Shown here piece by piece: positions 45,087 through 54,290 of a DNA stretch of 64,000 nucleotides. The stretch lies in NCBI RefSeq assembly GCF_026988555.1, contig NZ_JALSLB010000054.1, positions 62,001-126,000 on the forward strand. The letters are read 5' to 3'. A program made the translations under genes and the position numbers. This DNA is from Thermococcus sp. (lineage in GTDB: Archaea > Methanobacteriota_B > Thermococci > Thermococcales > Thermococcaceae). Position 1 is the first letter of the stretch, and the number at the start of each line of letters is the position of its first letter. Below the pieces are notes generated by a model, which saw only the letters and a program-made list of their open reading frames with translations, was not told the origin of the DNA and did not search any database.

Positions 45087-45650
45087 GTGCAATTGATTAG
45101 TATCCAATGTGAATCGGCTAGTGTTGAGGATTGTGTAAATACCATTGTAATTAAATCAAAAGAGATACTTTCCTCTGCACCAGGTTTCATATATTCATCC
45201 AAAATTTCCCTAAGCTTTGGGGCGTTTATGAACCTGAACGTGACCATATTGCTCGACACGACGGTTACAATGGCTAAAGGGGTTCTGGTAGAACACGCAA
45301 CCGGCAGAAACAGAGGGGATGCAGTCTCTAAAGCTCTTGAGCTCCTCAATGCGAAGCTGCCGGAAGAGGCGAAGGTGGTCGACTTTGAGGTTGGAACTTA
45401 CACCACCCCCGTTACCCGAAGAACCTACGGTGTTGCCGTGGCTATTTACAACATATCCCCAGAGCACAGGGCACTTCCGAACCTGACGATAAAGGAGCGG
45501 AGGGCCCTGCTGGCCAATGTCCTCCGGATATTCAACTACAACCCTAGGGTCCTGAACATCTCGGAACTGGCGAGAACGTTTGGGGTCTCACGGGACTCGA
45601 TATACTACGATATCGAGCAGATATTGAAGGAGAACGGACTCAGCCGGTGA
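45087..45650 (+). CDS. Predicted transcriptional regulator with C-terminal helix-turn-helix
   Basis: A 187-residue protein whose last 50 residues form a helix-turn-helix (NISELARTFGVSRDSIYYDIEQILKENGL). The first 130 residues form an alpha/beta domain I do not recognise, with repeated strands such as FMNLNVTILLDTTVTM. The start is set at GTG 45087 (MQLISIQCES) because GGGGTGG lies upstream; the longer reading from GTG 45069 is less likely. It is divergent from the two pilin-like mini-genes and may control them, which is inference. Its end overlaps the convergent S2P gene by 11 bases. Confidence 0.7.
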   Translation: MQLISIQCESASVEDCVNTIVIKSKEILSSAPGFIYSSKISLSFGAFMNLNVTILLDTTVTMAKGVLVEHATGRNRGDAVSKALELLNAKLPEEAKVVDFEVGTYTTPVTRRTYGVAVAIYNISPEHRALPNLTIKERRALLANVLRIFNYNPRVLNISELARTFGVSRDSIYYDIEQILKENGLSR

Positions 45651-46905
45651 CCCAGAATGGCCTGGGTGTGGCCGAGAGTACGAAGATTATAACGGCAATG
45701 AGCGCCAGTACCACCCTCCTCCTAGATATTGGACTCGCCTCATCCAGAGCCCCGGGATTTCCCATGGCACCCATCATCAGGACGAGGATCCCCCACAGGG
45801 CCCACCCGACCCACAGGTAGCTCATGGCCAGCATGCCGAGCCCCAGTGCCAGAGTGAAGTAGTAGTGCGCCTTCTCCCCAAGGAACGCCCTGGCTATATG
45901 CCCCCCATCCAGCTGGGCGGCCGGGACGAGGTTCAGAAACGTCACGAGGATACCCACCCAGCCGGCAATCGCCACGGGATGAAGGAAGACGGTGCCGTTC
46001 TGAGGAAAGTTAACGATGTATTTCTCTAGCAGGATGAAGAACAGATTCTCGCCGAACAGGATACTCTTACTGGTGGCGGGCATCGACACCCCTGGGACCA
46101 CCGCTGAGAGCCGCAGTCCTATCACACTTACGGGAATCGCAACGAGAAAACCCGCGATGGGCCCGCTGACGCCGAGGTCTATCGCAGCGTTTCTTGTTGG
46201 AAGGGGTGATTTAACCCGTATGATGGCCCCTAGAGTACCCAGAAAGTTTGGAAACGGGATAAAGTACGGAAAAGTTGACCTTACGTTGTGGTAGGCGGCG
46301 GCCACCTTATGCCCCATCTCGTGGGTTCCCAGTATGGCCATGAGGCTGACCGAGAACGCAATCGCATCCAGCCATGGGTTTCTGATCCCGGGTAACCCGT
46401 ACTCATCGAGCAACGCGATGTAGTTCACGGCCAGGTAGTAGCCGGCTAGAAGCGTTGTTGCTATAGTGGCCAAGAGGAAAGCGATCGGAAGCCAGAGGTT
46501 GTCCTTTTTAGGTGCCTGGGCTGGAAAAACGAAGAGAAGGGTCTTGCCTTCGCGTCTTTTGAGGGCCGCCCAGTAGCCCGTCTTCTCCAGTTCTCCAAGG
46601 ATCATCTCAAAGTTCCGCTCAAATATCTCATGAACCTCATAGACAAACACGCTGCCGTCCGTCTTAATGAGTTCTGCATTGTAAAAGCGTTTGATTGTCT
46701 CCGCGACCTCCCGGGGAAGGACCGGAGGGCCGGCGGGTACCGGGAGCTCCAACGGCTGTACGGGCACTTTCTCCCCGTTCCTCGCATAACCCACCAGCAC
46801 CATGTCCCCGCCGCACTTGGGACAGGCCCCCTCAAGCAGGGGTTCGTTTGAATCCACTTCCTCTCTGTGGCCGCAGTTTATGCACTCGTAAATTCCCCGG
46901 ACCAT
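45640..46905 (-). CDS. Site-2 protease family intramembrane metalloprotease (M50)
   Basis: A 421-residue intramembrane zinc protease. The N-terminal 35 residues are a zinc ribbon (YECINCG with CPKCGG), followed by a cytosolic region, and then the membrane core with the catalytic HEMGH (His195-Glu196-His199) and the second motif NLVPAAQLDGGH (Asp as third zinc ligand). About seven transmembrane helices are present. It probably cleaves membrane-bound regulatory proteins. The ATG follows GGGAGGCAAAA. The BofA-like protein at 43.7 kb could be a regulator of such a protease by analogy to Bacillus. Confidence 0.9.
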   Translation of the reverse strand: MVRGIYECINCGHREEVDSNEPLLEGACPKCGGDMVLVGYARNGEKVPVQPLELPVPAGPPVLPREVAETIKRFYNAELIKTDGSVFVYEVHEIFERNFEMILGELEKTGYWAALKRREGKTLLFVFPAQAPKKDNLWLPIAFLLATIATTLLAGYYLAVNYIALLDEYGLPGIRNPWLDAIAFSVSLMAILGTHEMGHKVAAAYHNVRSTFPYFIPFPNFLGTLGAIIRVKSPLPTRNAAIDLGVSGPIAGFLVAIPVSVIGLRLSAVVPGVSMPATSKSILFGENLFFILLEKYIVNFPQNGTVFLHPVAIAGWVGILVTFLNLVPAAQLDGGHIARAFLGEKAHYYFTLALGLGMLAMSYLWVGWALWGILVLMMGAMGNPGALDEASPISRRRVVLALIAVIIFVLSATPRPFWVTG

Positions 46906-46947
46906 TTTTGCCTCCCGATAAGGAAGAAGGTGGAGGGGTTAAAAACC

Positions 46948-47349
46948 CTACTCCCCAGAGTTGAGAACCTCCACCTCCCCCGAGTCTCCGTTTACCCTAA
47001 CCCTCGCCCCGTTCTTAAGCTTCGAAACGTCTATTCCATCCACCATCGGAATCTCCGCTATTATTGCTCCGGTTGCGACTATGGTCTCAGCCTCACCAAC
47101 TATTATCGCTCTGGGGGCCTTGCCGTTCTTTTTAAGCGCGTAGATGACGTAGGACCCAACGGTCGAACCCTTTCCCCGGGGAAACGCCAGAACCTTCCCG
47201 GCTATGTTCTGTCCTTTAATATCGCTCTCCGCGTCGGTCACCACCCCAGTCTCAGGGTCAACCCCACCCAGAAACGAGAGGGGTTTTTTAGAGACCACAA
47301 GCTCCCCCTCAGCAGTTCCTCCCACCACTCTTCTTCCCTTAAGTCTCAT
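46948..47349 (-). CDS. Aconitase X swivel domain, phosphomevalonate dehydratase small subunit
   Basis: A 133-residue DUF126-family protein. It forms the swivelling domain of aconitase-X-type enzymes. The motif LKGRRVVGGTAEGELVVSKKPLSF at the N-terminus and GKVLAFPRGKGSTVGSYVIY near residue 60 are typical; pieces shown are VVGGTAEGELVV and FPRGKGSTVGS. In archaea this pair dehydrates mevalonate 5-phosphate to trans-anhydromevalonate phosphate in the modified mevalonate route to isoprenoids. It follows the large subunit by 9 bases, with GAGGTGAGAGC upstream of the ATG. Confidence 0.88.
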   Translation of the reverse strand: MRLKGRRVVGGTAEGELVVSKKPLSFLGGVDPETGVVTDAESDIKGQNIAGKVLAFPRGKGSTVGSYVIYALKKNGKAPRAIIVGEAETIVATGAIIAEIPMVDGIDVSKLKNGARVRVNGDSGEVEVLNSGE

Positions 47350-47358
47350 GCTCTCACC

Positions 47359-48519
47359 TCACGGGGATTCCATGATCAGCTTCTCGACATCGTCGAGTCT
47401 CACACTGAAGCCAAAGGAGCGGAAGTAGAATGCGCTCTTCCCGCTGTTGGTCGCTATGCCGTTATACCAGCCCCTGACGGGTGAAACCACAAAGCACGCA
47501 TCAACTAGGATCCACCCGTTGTACCTCTCTATAACCTCCGTGTAACCAAGGGAATCCGCCAGGGCCTTCACCGCCCGACTAGCGGTTATGAAAAGGGGTA
47601 TCCTGAGAGGTCTTCCACGCAGTCTCAGGAGTTCCGCGATCTCCTTAACCTCGGGAAGCGACGCGTGTGGACACCCAACGAGTACCATATCTATCTCGCT
47701 CCAGTCATCCGAGAAAGCTTCTTTTACGGCCCGTATGTCGCTCCTCTCCACTGATATCGTTTCAAGTTTATCGACAACGACCTGGCGATACTCCGGGGTC
47801 TCCCCCTCCACGTGGTAGAGCGCTATCGAACCGCTCGCTGCCATAGCCGCCCCCATCTCCTTGAGAAACTCGGTTCTCTCAGGCTTCAACCCTTTAAAGT
47901 AAGGCACATCGTTGCCGAGCGTCCTGCCCAGGTGATAGCCAAGGGCCGCGTAATCAACGAAGGTCCTAACTTCAGCCCCCACGTCCACGACCACGGTCGC
48001 CCGTCTGTTCTCATCAAGATGTAGACCGTAATTTGGGGTTTTACCGACTATTGCGGCGGCCAGACTCGATGGGCCACCCTCCCTGTTTGTTCTGGCCCCA
48101 ATTATGGAGTTTGCGAAACTCACCGCGGAACTCTCACTCCACGCAAGATGATCGCCGAACTTTGGCAGGTTGGCACCGTAGTAGGGGGTGCAGGTGGAGG
48201 TTGTTTCTACACCCATTGATCTGTAGAGCTCAAGCACCCTTTTCTGCTTCTCCATAAATCCTTCGTCACCTATTCCGGCTGGATTCAATGTTGTGTAGAC
48301 CGAGACCCTTGCCCCAGTGTTAACAAAATCCTCCAGAAACTCTATTCCTGCATCCCCGATGTTCTTATAGGAAACGCCGGCAACCTGAGCACTCTTGATG
48401 GGAATGAGGCGGTCGGCATCGTAGATCTCCCCAAGCGCCACGAGTATCTCCATCGCCTTCTGGAGGGCGTAGCCATACTCTCCCTCCAGAACCATCTCCT
48501 CCTCCTTGGTCAGGTACAT
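47359..48519 (-). CDS. Aconitase X catalytic subunit, phosphomevalonate dehydratase large subunit
   Basis: A 386-residue iron-sulfur dehydratase. Features include MYLTKEEEMVLEGEYG at the start, the segment STCTPYYG with a cluster cysteine, WSESSAVSFANSIIGARTNREGG with conserved arginine, and later GCPHASLPE and VDACFVVSPV with the remaining cysteines. Together these form the [4Fe-4S] site of the aconitase X superfamily. With the small subunit it is expected to act in the archaeal mevalonate pathway that feeds membrane lipid synthesis. The ATG at 48519 follows GGTGGTGTG. Confidence 0.88.
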   Translation of the reverse strand: MYLTKEEEMVLEGEYGYALQKAMEILVALGEIYDADRLIPIKSAQVAGVSYKNIGDAGIEFLEDFVNTGARVSVYTTLNPAGIGDEGFMEKQKRVLELYRSMGVETTSTCTPYYGANLPKFGDHLAWSESSAVSFANSIIGARTNREGGPSSLAAAIVGKTPNYGLHLDENRRATVVVDVGAEVRTFVDYAALGYHLGRTLGNDVPYFKGLKPERTEFLKEMGAAMAASGSIALYHVEGETPEYRQVVVDKLETISVERSDIRAVKEAFSDDWSEIDMVLVGCPHASLPEVKEIAELLRLRGRPLRIPLFITASRAVKALADSLGYTEVIERYNGWILVDACFVVSPVRGWYNGIATNSGKSAFYFRSFGFSVRLDDVEKLIMESP

Positions 48520-48709
48520 CACACCACCTATATCCCTGAGATTTCAGGGTTTATAGGCATTTTCTTCCAAATATCGTGAACATTCAATTTGTGCCATATG
48601 CTCAATTTTGGGATTAACTAAAACTAATAGTTCAATGTCAATTTGTGTACTTATAAACTTCGAAAGGTTTTTATACTTTGAGCACAAAGAACAGGATGAG
48701 GGGGGCTCT

Positions 48710-49151
48710 ATGAATATGTTGAAGTTGGGGACAATTGTTTTTTTTTGGAACAGTTATGATGTTGTTGGCTGATACCGCCGCCGTGGTAGCTTACGCTCCA
48801 ACATACGATGTTGTTCTCTCAGACAACGGCCCCGATTTCTACGCAACTACCACCGTTGGGATATGGCCATTCCATTACGAATTCAAGATGCAGGGTACGT
48901 TAGGAACATACACAACATCCTGGTATCAAGGTTCTGGATGGAGTTCAATATTCATCCCGTTCTTGGGCACATTTTCCCTCGACGTTGCAACTGCCCATCT
49001 GACCAACACAGAAGGATTTGATATGTTCAAGACGTACTCAGCACCCGGATTCACGGAGAGCTTCTTCTATCCCTACCCTCGGGACGATGAGGGCGGTCCC
49101 AGCTCAAAGCTGGTTATTGGATGGCATTACGTTAACGTTCAGGAGGAATGA
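48710..49151 (+). pseudogene. Exported protein gene with a frameshift in a T9 run
   Basis: From the ATG at 48710, preceded by GAGGGGGG and the TATA-like TTTTTATAC, the frame codes MNMLKLGTIVFF and then hits a stop at 48760. A run of nine T (48738-48746) breaks it: with ten T it would read through as a complete signal peptide MNMLKLGTIVFFFGTVMML followed by ADTAAVVAYA and a mature region of about 118 residues ending at 49151 without recognised domain. The downstream frame alone (from TTG 48735) lacks a charged N-terminus. It is a sequencing slip, a true mutation, or a slippage-controlled gene. The next gene begins 3 bases after its stop. Confidence 0.7.
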
Positions 49152-49154
49152 GGT

Positions 49155-49859
49155 ATGAGAAAGATTCTGGTCGCGTTTGGGATTCTGCTCCTAGTGGGGA
49201 GCACCTTGGGGGTGGCTTACGCCCTCGCGGAGCCGCCGTCAAAGGAGGCCCTCCTCAGGGGCATTGAAGGAGTGAACCACTACTCATTCACCAGGGAGGT
49301 CACCTTTGAGCAGTTCCACGTTAAGGGCATATACAACGGAACCTCAGGGCACGTGGAGAAGAGGTTCGCGTACGCCGGGAAAGTCGTGGCTAGGGGTAAG
49401 GTTGATCTAACCAGCGGGACGGTGGAGGAATACGAGGAGTTCTACATGAATGGTACGCTCGTGATGAGCGGGAACGTTACGGTCAACCTCAGGACCGGAA
49501 ACGTAGGCGGCAGGGTGAAGCTGGCCAACGGAACGGTGATGGACGTCGTTGACTTCTGGAAAGGATACTTCGGAATCTCTAGGGAAGAAGCCATGCTGAT
49601 GTTTCAGGAAAACCTCCCTCTCGTGTCCCTCCGTGAGAGGCTCCAAGAAGGTGGGAAGATTGAGATAGTCGAGAACGATCCGGTTGGGAACAGAATTCTG
49701 AGGGGTCTCGGCCTTGAAGGAAAAACGTATTCATACGACATAAAAACGCCCTCCGGAACGACCTGGACCCTCACAGTGGACAACAGAGGAAGACCTGTGA
49801 GGTTCGCCTCCGAGGGGAGGAACGCAAAGGTCGCGGTGGTGATAGAACCCACCGGGTGA
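49155..49859 (+). CDS. Exported protein of unknown function
   Basis: A 234-residue protein with an N-terminal Sec signal peptide or anchor (MRKILVAFGILLLVGSTLG). The mature part is beta-rich with strands such as TFEQFHVKGIYNGTSGHVEK and RGKVDLTSGTVEEYEEFY and several sequons; it resembles archaeal surface proteins with repeated antiparallel sheets, but I do not recognise a family. No lipobox. It starts 3 bases after the frameshifted exported gene, with AGGAATGAGGT before the ATG, so the two were probably an operon. It is followed by the initiator tRNA gene. Confidence 0.72.
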   Translation: MRKILVAFGILLLVGSTLGVAYALAEPPSKEALLRGIEGVNHYSFTREVTFEQFHVKGIYNGTSGHVEKRFAYAGKVVARGKVDLTSGTVEEYEEFYMNGTLVMSGNVTVNLRTGNVGGRVKLANGTVMDVVDFWKGYFGISREEAMLMFQENLPLVSLRERLQEGGKIEIVENDPVGNRILRGLGLEGKTYSYDIKTPSGTTWTLTVDNRGRPVRFASEGRNAKVAVVIEPTG

Positions 49860-49952
49860 AAGTCTTTTCTGTTTGCCCTTATTTACCGGTGTCTCGGTGA
49901 TCCTCCGCAAGATTTATAAACCCTGCACGGTTCACTACCTAACGGGTCGAGC

Positions 49953-50030
49953 AGCGGGGTGGGGCAGCTAGGAGTGCCCGCCGGGCTCATAACCCGGAGG
50001 TCGGAAGTTCAAATCTTCCCCCCGCTACCA
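49953..50030 (+). tRNA. Initiator tRNA-Met (CAT), CCA encoded
   Basis: Folds into a complete cloverleaf: acceptor stem AGCGGGG pairing with CCCCGCT, discriminator A and encoded CCA (50028-50030). The anticodon CAT is at 49988-49990 in the loop CTCATAA. Initiator hallmarks are the A1-U72 first pair and the three G-C pairs at the base of the anticodon stem (GGG/CCC). There is no intron. A TATA box TTTATAAA (49913-49920) lies about 33 bases upstream. Confidence 0.95.
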
Positions 50031-50104
50031 GTTGTTTACCGGGATGATATTTTTCTGGTGTCCTGTACTAATAGCTCTCAAGATTACAATTGTGGAGCAC
50101 AGTG

Positions 50105-50576
50105 ATGATCTATGGGGCGGGCCAAGGTTTAATTGAGTACCCGTTTATGCTTACCGCTGCAATTGGCATAGTTGCCTTTACAATATTACGTAGTGATAGA
50201 GCTCTTGTCCACAAATTCCGAAAACTCCAAGGTCGTTATTTCCTATGTGGAGTACAACCCCCGGCAGCGACGTGAGCGGTGGATACATCCTTATAACGAA
50301 CGAGGGATCCGCCGACGTTGGGATGGGTGGAGGGAGGCTGATGGACGAAAGCAATCATGTTTATATTTTCCCCGCAGGTTTTATTATAAAGACGGGGGCC
50401 GAGTGTTAAGGTTCACCCGGCGAGGGTACGGACACTGAAACGGATCTATACCGGGCAGGAAGCAAGCAGTATGGAACAACGACGGGGACACCGCCTGCCT
50501 GTACGATGTCGAGGGAAACCTTGTGGACAGTTGCAGCTGGAGTGGAAAGGAAGGAGGAGCCGTCAGCTGTCACTGA
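50105..50576 (+). pseudogene. Decayed pilin-like lamin-tail-domain gene
   Basis: The first part resembles a class III signal peptide (GQGLIEYPFMLTAAIGIVAF) and the rest, once frames are joined, a lamin tail domain: VVISYVEYNP, then [40 protein letters not shown] and finally [20 protein letters not shown]. The joins need at least four 1-base changes (near the C5 run at 50259, around the TAA after GAEC, in the Pro/Gly stretch, and before WNNDGD). No frame is open throughout. The gene was probably a surface fibre protein that is now inactive. It fills most of the 630-base gap between the tRNA and rps15. Confidence 0.75.
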
Positions 50577-50580
50577 CGGC
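50559..50580 (+). terminator. Hairpin at the end of the lamin-tail pseudogene
   Basis: GCCGTCAG (50559-50566) and CTGACGGC (50573-50580) form a perfect 8-base stem with a 6-base loop. It overlaps the pseudogene stop and is followed by AAACTTTTTAAAC. The T-run could aid termination, but the same element is the likely TATA box of rps15, so the role is uncertain. Confidence 0.45.
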
Positions 50581-50659
50581 AAACTTTTTAAACTCCTCCT
50601 TCTACGCCGATGCGAAGGGGCGGCTGGCGGGAGCTGGCCGTCACCAGGAGGGGTATGAT

Positions 50660-51115
50660 ATGGCAAGGATACACGCGAGAAAGAGGGGTAAGTCTGGTTC
50701 TAAGAGGCCACCGAGGACCGCTCCGCCGACCTGGGTCGAGTACACGGCGGAGGAGGTCGAGGGGCTCGTTATCAAGCTCAGGAAGGAAGGCTACAGCGCT
50801 GCCATGATAGGGACGATCCTCAGGGACCAGTACGGCATTCCGAGCGTCAAGCTTATCACCGGCAAGAAGATAACCAAGATCCTTGAGGAGAACGGCCTCG
50901 CTCCGAACATCCCCGAGGACCTCATGTCACTCATCAGGAAGGCCGTCAAGCTCAGGAAGCACCTTGAGATGCACCCGAAGGACAGGCACTCAAGGCGCGG
51001 ATTACAGCTCACCGAGAGCAAGATCAGGAGGCTCGTCAAGTATTACAGGAGAACCGGCAAGCTGCCCGCCAAGTGGAGGTACGATCCGGAGCAGGCCAAG
51101 CTCTTGGTTCGCTGA
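50660..51115 (+). CDS. rps15: 30S ribosomal protein S15 (archaeal S15/S13e)
   Basis: Small-subunit ribosomal protein of 151 residues. The N-terminal archaeal/eukaryal extension [19 protein letters not shown] is clear, followed by the S15 helical core with [36 protein letters not shown] precedes the ATG; a longer in-frame ORF upstream is not coding. The TATA-like TTTTTAAAC (about 50584-50592) gives a leader of roughly 50 bases. It heads the conserved cluster rps15, gan, pcc1, rps3ae. Confidence 0.96.
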   Translation: MARIHARKRGKSGSKRPPRTAPPTWVEYTAEEVEGLVIKLRKEGYSAAMIGTILRDQYGIPSVKLITGKKITKILEENGLAPNIPEDLMSLIRKAVKLRKHLEMHPKDRHSRRGLQLTESKIRRLVKYYRRTGKLPAKWRYDPEQAKLLVR

Positions 51116-51143
51116 CCTCTCTCCTTTCTTATAAGGTGGTAAA

Positions 51144-52574
51144 ATGGACAGGGGCGCTTTCTTAGAAAAGGCCCGTGAGGGAGCAGAGCTAATCAAAATG
51201 CACATCGAGTTAGGACACACTATCCGCCTCATCTCCCACCGCGACGCGGACGGTATAACAGCGGGTGCAGTGCTGGCGAAGGCCATAGCCAGGGAGGGAG
51301 GAAGCTTCCAGTTAAGTATCGTGAAGCAGGTCAGTGAGGGCCTTGTTAAAGAACTTGCACGCGAAAAACACCGAATCTACGTTTTCAGCGACCTGGGTAG
51401 CGGGGCGATGGGCTGGATAGAGTCATACCTGAACGATGCCACGGTCGTCGTTGCCGACCATCATCCGCCTGAGAGAGAGGAGTTCACGAATGACTCCCAT
51501 CTACTCGTGAATCCAGTACCCTTTGGTGCCAACAGCGTCCGGGATCTCAGCGGTTCCGGTGTTGCCTACTTCGTCGCCAGGGAGATGAGTGATAAGAACC
51601 GTGATCTGGCGTATATTGCCCTCGTCGGTGCCGTTGGTGATATGCAGGAGATAGACGGAACCTTCCACGGGATGAACCTCGACATTATCGAAGACGGTAA
51701 AGGGCTTGACATCCTAGAGATCAGAAAAGAGCTCAGACTCTTCGGCAGAGAGAGCCGCCCTCTGAGACAGATGCTTGCCTACGCGACTAACCCGGAGATA
51801 CCAGGGATAACTGGGGATGAGAGGAATGCGATCCAGTGGTTAAGGGCCAAGGGCTTTGACCCCGATGCCCACTACTGGCAGCTCCGTGAGGAGGAGAAGA
51901 GAAAGCTCCACGACGCCCTCATAATCCAGATGATAAAGTATGATGCGCCCAAGGAATCCATAGACCGCCTCATTGGAGACGTGGTCGTAAGTCCCCTGTA
52001 TCCGGAGGGGGACGTGAGGCACGAGGCCAGGGAGTTCTCCACGCTGCTGAACGCCACCGGAAGGCTCAACGCTGGAACGCTAGGGGTTGCGATATGCCTC
52101 GGGGATGAGGAAGCCTACAGGAAAGCCCGGAAGATGTTAGACGATTACAAAAAGGAGCAGGTTGAGGCCAGAAGGTTCATAATCCAGAACTGGAACATGG
52201 CTGACGAGGGGGAGCACGCCTACGTGTTCTATGCGGGCAGGAACATCAGGGACACGCTGGTCGGGATAGCCGCCAACATGGCCATAAACTCCGGGCTGGT
52301 GAACCCCGAGAAACCGGTTGTGATCCTGGCCGACAGCGACGAGGATGAGAACCTGGTGAAAGGATCTGCAAGAACCACAGAGAGGGCCCTCGCGAAAGGC
52401 TACCATCTTGGGGAGGCCCTGAAATACGTTGCAGAGAGGCTGGGAGGAGAGGGAGGAGGACATGCAATAGCTGCTGGAATCCGCTTCCCGAAATCAAAGA
52501 TCGACGAGTTCGCCAGGCTCCTCAACAGAATTCTAGGGGAGCAAGTGGACGGGGGAAAGACGAATGGAGATTGA
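51144..52574 (+). CDS. DHH-family exonuclease, GINS-associated nuclease (archaeal RecJ/Cdc45-like)
   Basis: A 476-residue DHH/DHHA1 phosphoesterase. Motifs are [14 protein letters not shown] (motif I) near residue 31, FSDLG near 80, ADHHPP (DHH) near 112, and [10 protein letters not shown]. The C-terminal DHHA1 domain ends with [14 protein letters not shown]. In Thermococcus the orthologue, encoded beside rps15, is the GAN nuclease that binds the GINS complex of the replisome and is a 5'-3' single-strand exonuclease. Its end overlaps pcc1 by 11 bases. Confidence 0.9.
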   Translation: MDRGAFLEKAREGAELIKMHIELGHTIRLISHRDADGITAGAVLAKAIAREGGSFQLSIVKQVSEGLVKELAREKHRIYVFSDLGSGAMGWIESYLNDATVVVADHHPPEREEFTNDSHLLVNPVPFGANSVRDLSGSGVAYFVAREMSDKNRDLAYIALVGAVGDMQEIDGTFHGMNLDIIEDGKGLDILEIRKELRLFGRESRPLRQMLAYATNPEIPGITGDERNAIQWLRAKGFDPDAHYWQLREEEKRKLHDALIIQMIKYDAPKESIDRLIGDVVVSPLYPEGDVRHEAREFSTLLNATGRLNAGTLGVAICLGDEEAYRKARKMLDDYKKEQVEARRFIIQNWNMADEGEHAYVFYAGRNIRDTLVGIAANMAINSGLVNPEKPVVILADSDEDENLVKGSARTTERALAKGYHLGEALKYVAERLGGEGGGHAIAAGIRFPKSKIDEFARLLNRILGEQVDGGKTNGD

Positions 52575-52824
52575 GGCAAACGTGGAGATAACATGGCATT
52601 ACGGGGGCGAGGAACTCGCAAGGGCAATAGCGGAGGCCATCCACGTTGACAACACCTCAATACCAGGCCGGCTAAAGAAAAGTTTAAATGTGAAAACCCT
52701 ATGGGTTGATGGAGACGCCATAACAAAGGTTAAATACTCGGGTGAGATTGAAACCCTCATCAAAGCGCTGGATGATTTGGTGTTTTCGATCAAAATCGCT
52801 GAAGACGTCACTGAAAAGGTGTGA
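52564..52824 (+). CDS. KEOPS complex subunit Pcc1
   Basis: An 86-residue protein of the KEOPS complex that installs threonylcarbamoyl on tRNA A37. The family pattern is visible: [24 protein letters not shown] followed by [19 protein letters not shown], given as pieces [10 protein letters not shown] and LIKALDDL. Pcc1 forms the dimerisation base of the complex. It overlaps the GAN gene and precedes rps3ae, an arrangement kept in Thermococcales. Confidence 0.9.
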   Translation: MEIEANVEITWHYGGEELARAIAEAIHVDNTSIPGRLKKSLNVKTLWVDGDAITKVKYSGEIETLIKALDDLVFSIKIAEDVTEKV

Positions 52825-52842
52825 AGGATTGGAGGTGTTAAG

Positions 52843-53445
52843 ATGGCAAAGACTAACCCAAGGAAAAAGGCTGCCGCAACCAAGGATAAGTGGAAGTCGA
52901 AGGAGTGGTTCGTGGTTTACGCTCCAGACTTTTTCGGAAGCAAGGAGATAGGTTTGACCCCGGCGGATGAACCGGAGAAGGTTGTGGGGAGGGTAATCGA
53001 GACAACACTCAAAGACCTCACCGGAGACTTCACCAAGGGACAGGTTAAGCTCTACTTCCAGGTTTACGACGTCAAGGGACAGAACGCATACACCAAGTTC
53101 AGGGGACACACCCTTGCGAGGAGCTACATAAGGAGTCTCGTCAGGAGAAGAAGCACGAGGATCGATGGCATCTACAACGTCACTACTAAAGACGGTTACA
53201 AGCTCCGCGTAATGGGTATGGTCATAGCCTACAGGCGCATCCAGACCAGCCAGGAGAGAGCCATACGTGACATCATACACGACATCATCTACAGGAAAGC
53301 CGAGGAACTTACATACAGGGATTTCGTAACCGAGGCCGTAACCGGCAAGATGGGCGCTGAGATGGCCAAAGAAGCCAAGAAGATATACCCAATAAAGCGC
53401 GCCGAGATCAGAAAGATAAAGGTTCTCGCCGAACCGGAGGCTTGA
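52843..53445 (+). CDS. rps3ae: 30S ribosomal protein S3Ae (S1e)
   Basis: Archaeal/eukaryal small-subunit ribosomal protein, 200 residues. The segments [42 protein letters not shown]-like ([20 protein letters not shown]) and the C-terminal [14 protein letters not shown] are conserved. GGAGGTGTTAAG precedes the ATG. It closes the rps15-gan-pcc1 cluster and is followed by a convergent membrane protein gene. Confidence 0.96.
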   Translation: MAKTNPRKKAAATKDKWKSKEWFVVYAPDFFGSKEIGLTPADEPEKVVGRVIETTLKDLTGDFTKGQVKLYFQVYDVKGQNAYTKFRGHTLARSYIRSLVRRRSTRIDGIYNVTTKDGYKLRVMGMVIAYRRIQTSQERAIRDIIHDIIYRKAEELTYRDFVTEAVTGKMGAEMAKEAKKIYPIKRAEIRKIKVLAEPEA

Positions 53446-53483
53446 CGCCTCCACCCTCTTCTAGGTTTGAAGTCTTGGTTCCA

Positions 53484-54230
53484 TTATCCGCTGGGCATCA
53501 GGAGATAGTACACAACCGCCCCGGTAAGGCCGCCAAGGAAAGAGGCTAAAAAGTTCGTGGAGTTGTTATCAGTTATCCCCCGGTTCTCAAGGGTTGCACC
53601 TATCAAACTGTCCAGATTTACCCCGATGAAGCCTCCCACAACAACGGCCAGGAGCATCAGCATTTTATTTCCGGTTAGGGGAAGGGCAAAGATAGCAATT
53701 GCAAATGAGCCGGCAAGGGCAAACAACTCGCCGACAAGGGTGACGCCACCGTTGGTCCCCGCTTTCACGGGTTGGAGGTTCGTTATAAGGCGGGGCCTCC
53801 CACCAAATATCTTACCCAGTTCGCTTGCTAGGGTGTCCCCGTTGGCAGTGGCTATCGCCGCAAAGGACGCCGCCCAGAATACGTCCCTCCGGGAGACGTA
53901 CTCAAACAGGATAAAGATGAGGGCACCAAGCCCGTTCCCCAGAACGTTGCCCCAGCCCCTGACCCCGTGGTTGTGTTGGGCTATACCAAGCCTGGATTTC
54001 TCATGAAAACGATACTTCGTGGCCATGACGCCAAGGATAACGAAGAACAGCAGTGCCAGGAATGGATAAACACCACCGAACTCCAGTATTAAAAGGCCCA
54101 AAAAGGCAGCGGCAAGACAGCCCTTTCTATCGAGGGCCCCCGATCTGTACGCAAGTGTAGCCAACAGGCCAACTATCACCGAGCTCTCTGCCAGTCCCTG
54201 GAGCACCAATACCACCTTGTCCTGATTCAA
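53484..54230 (-). CDS. DUF92/VTE6-like membrane protein, possible prenyl-phosphate kinase
   Basis: A 248-residue membrane protein with seven or so helices and the DUF92 signatures HNHGVRGWGNVLGNG, FAAIATANGDTLASELGK and VKAGTNGGVTLVGE. The plant homologue VTE6 phosphorylates phytyl phosphate; in archaea a role in geranylgeranyl phosphate recycling is plausible but unproven. The start is uncertain: the longest reading begins at TTG 54230, and GTG codons at 54215 and 54206 are alternatives. It is convergent with rps3ae. Confidence 0.8.
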   Translation of the reverse strand: MNQDKVVLVLQGLAESSVIVGLLATLAYRSGALDRKGCLAAAFLGLLILEFGGVYPFLALLFFVILGVMATKYRFHEKSRLGIAQHNHGVRGWGNVLGNGLGALIFILFEYVSRRDVFWAASFAAIATANGDTLASELGKIFGGRPRLITNLQPVKAGTNGGVTLVGELFALAGSFAIAIFALPLTGNKMLMLLAVVVGGFIGVNLDSLIGATLENRGITDNNSTNFLASFLGGLTGAVVYYLLMPSG

Positions 54231-54290
54231 GCGATGCTTTATTACCTTTTCTGCAGACCATCGTTAAAAATAAAAACTGAGCCCGAACGC

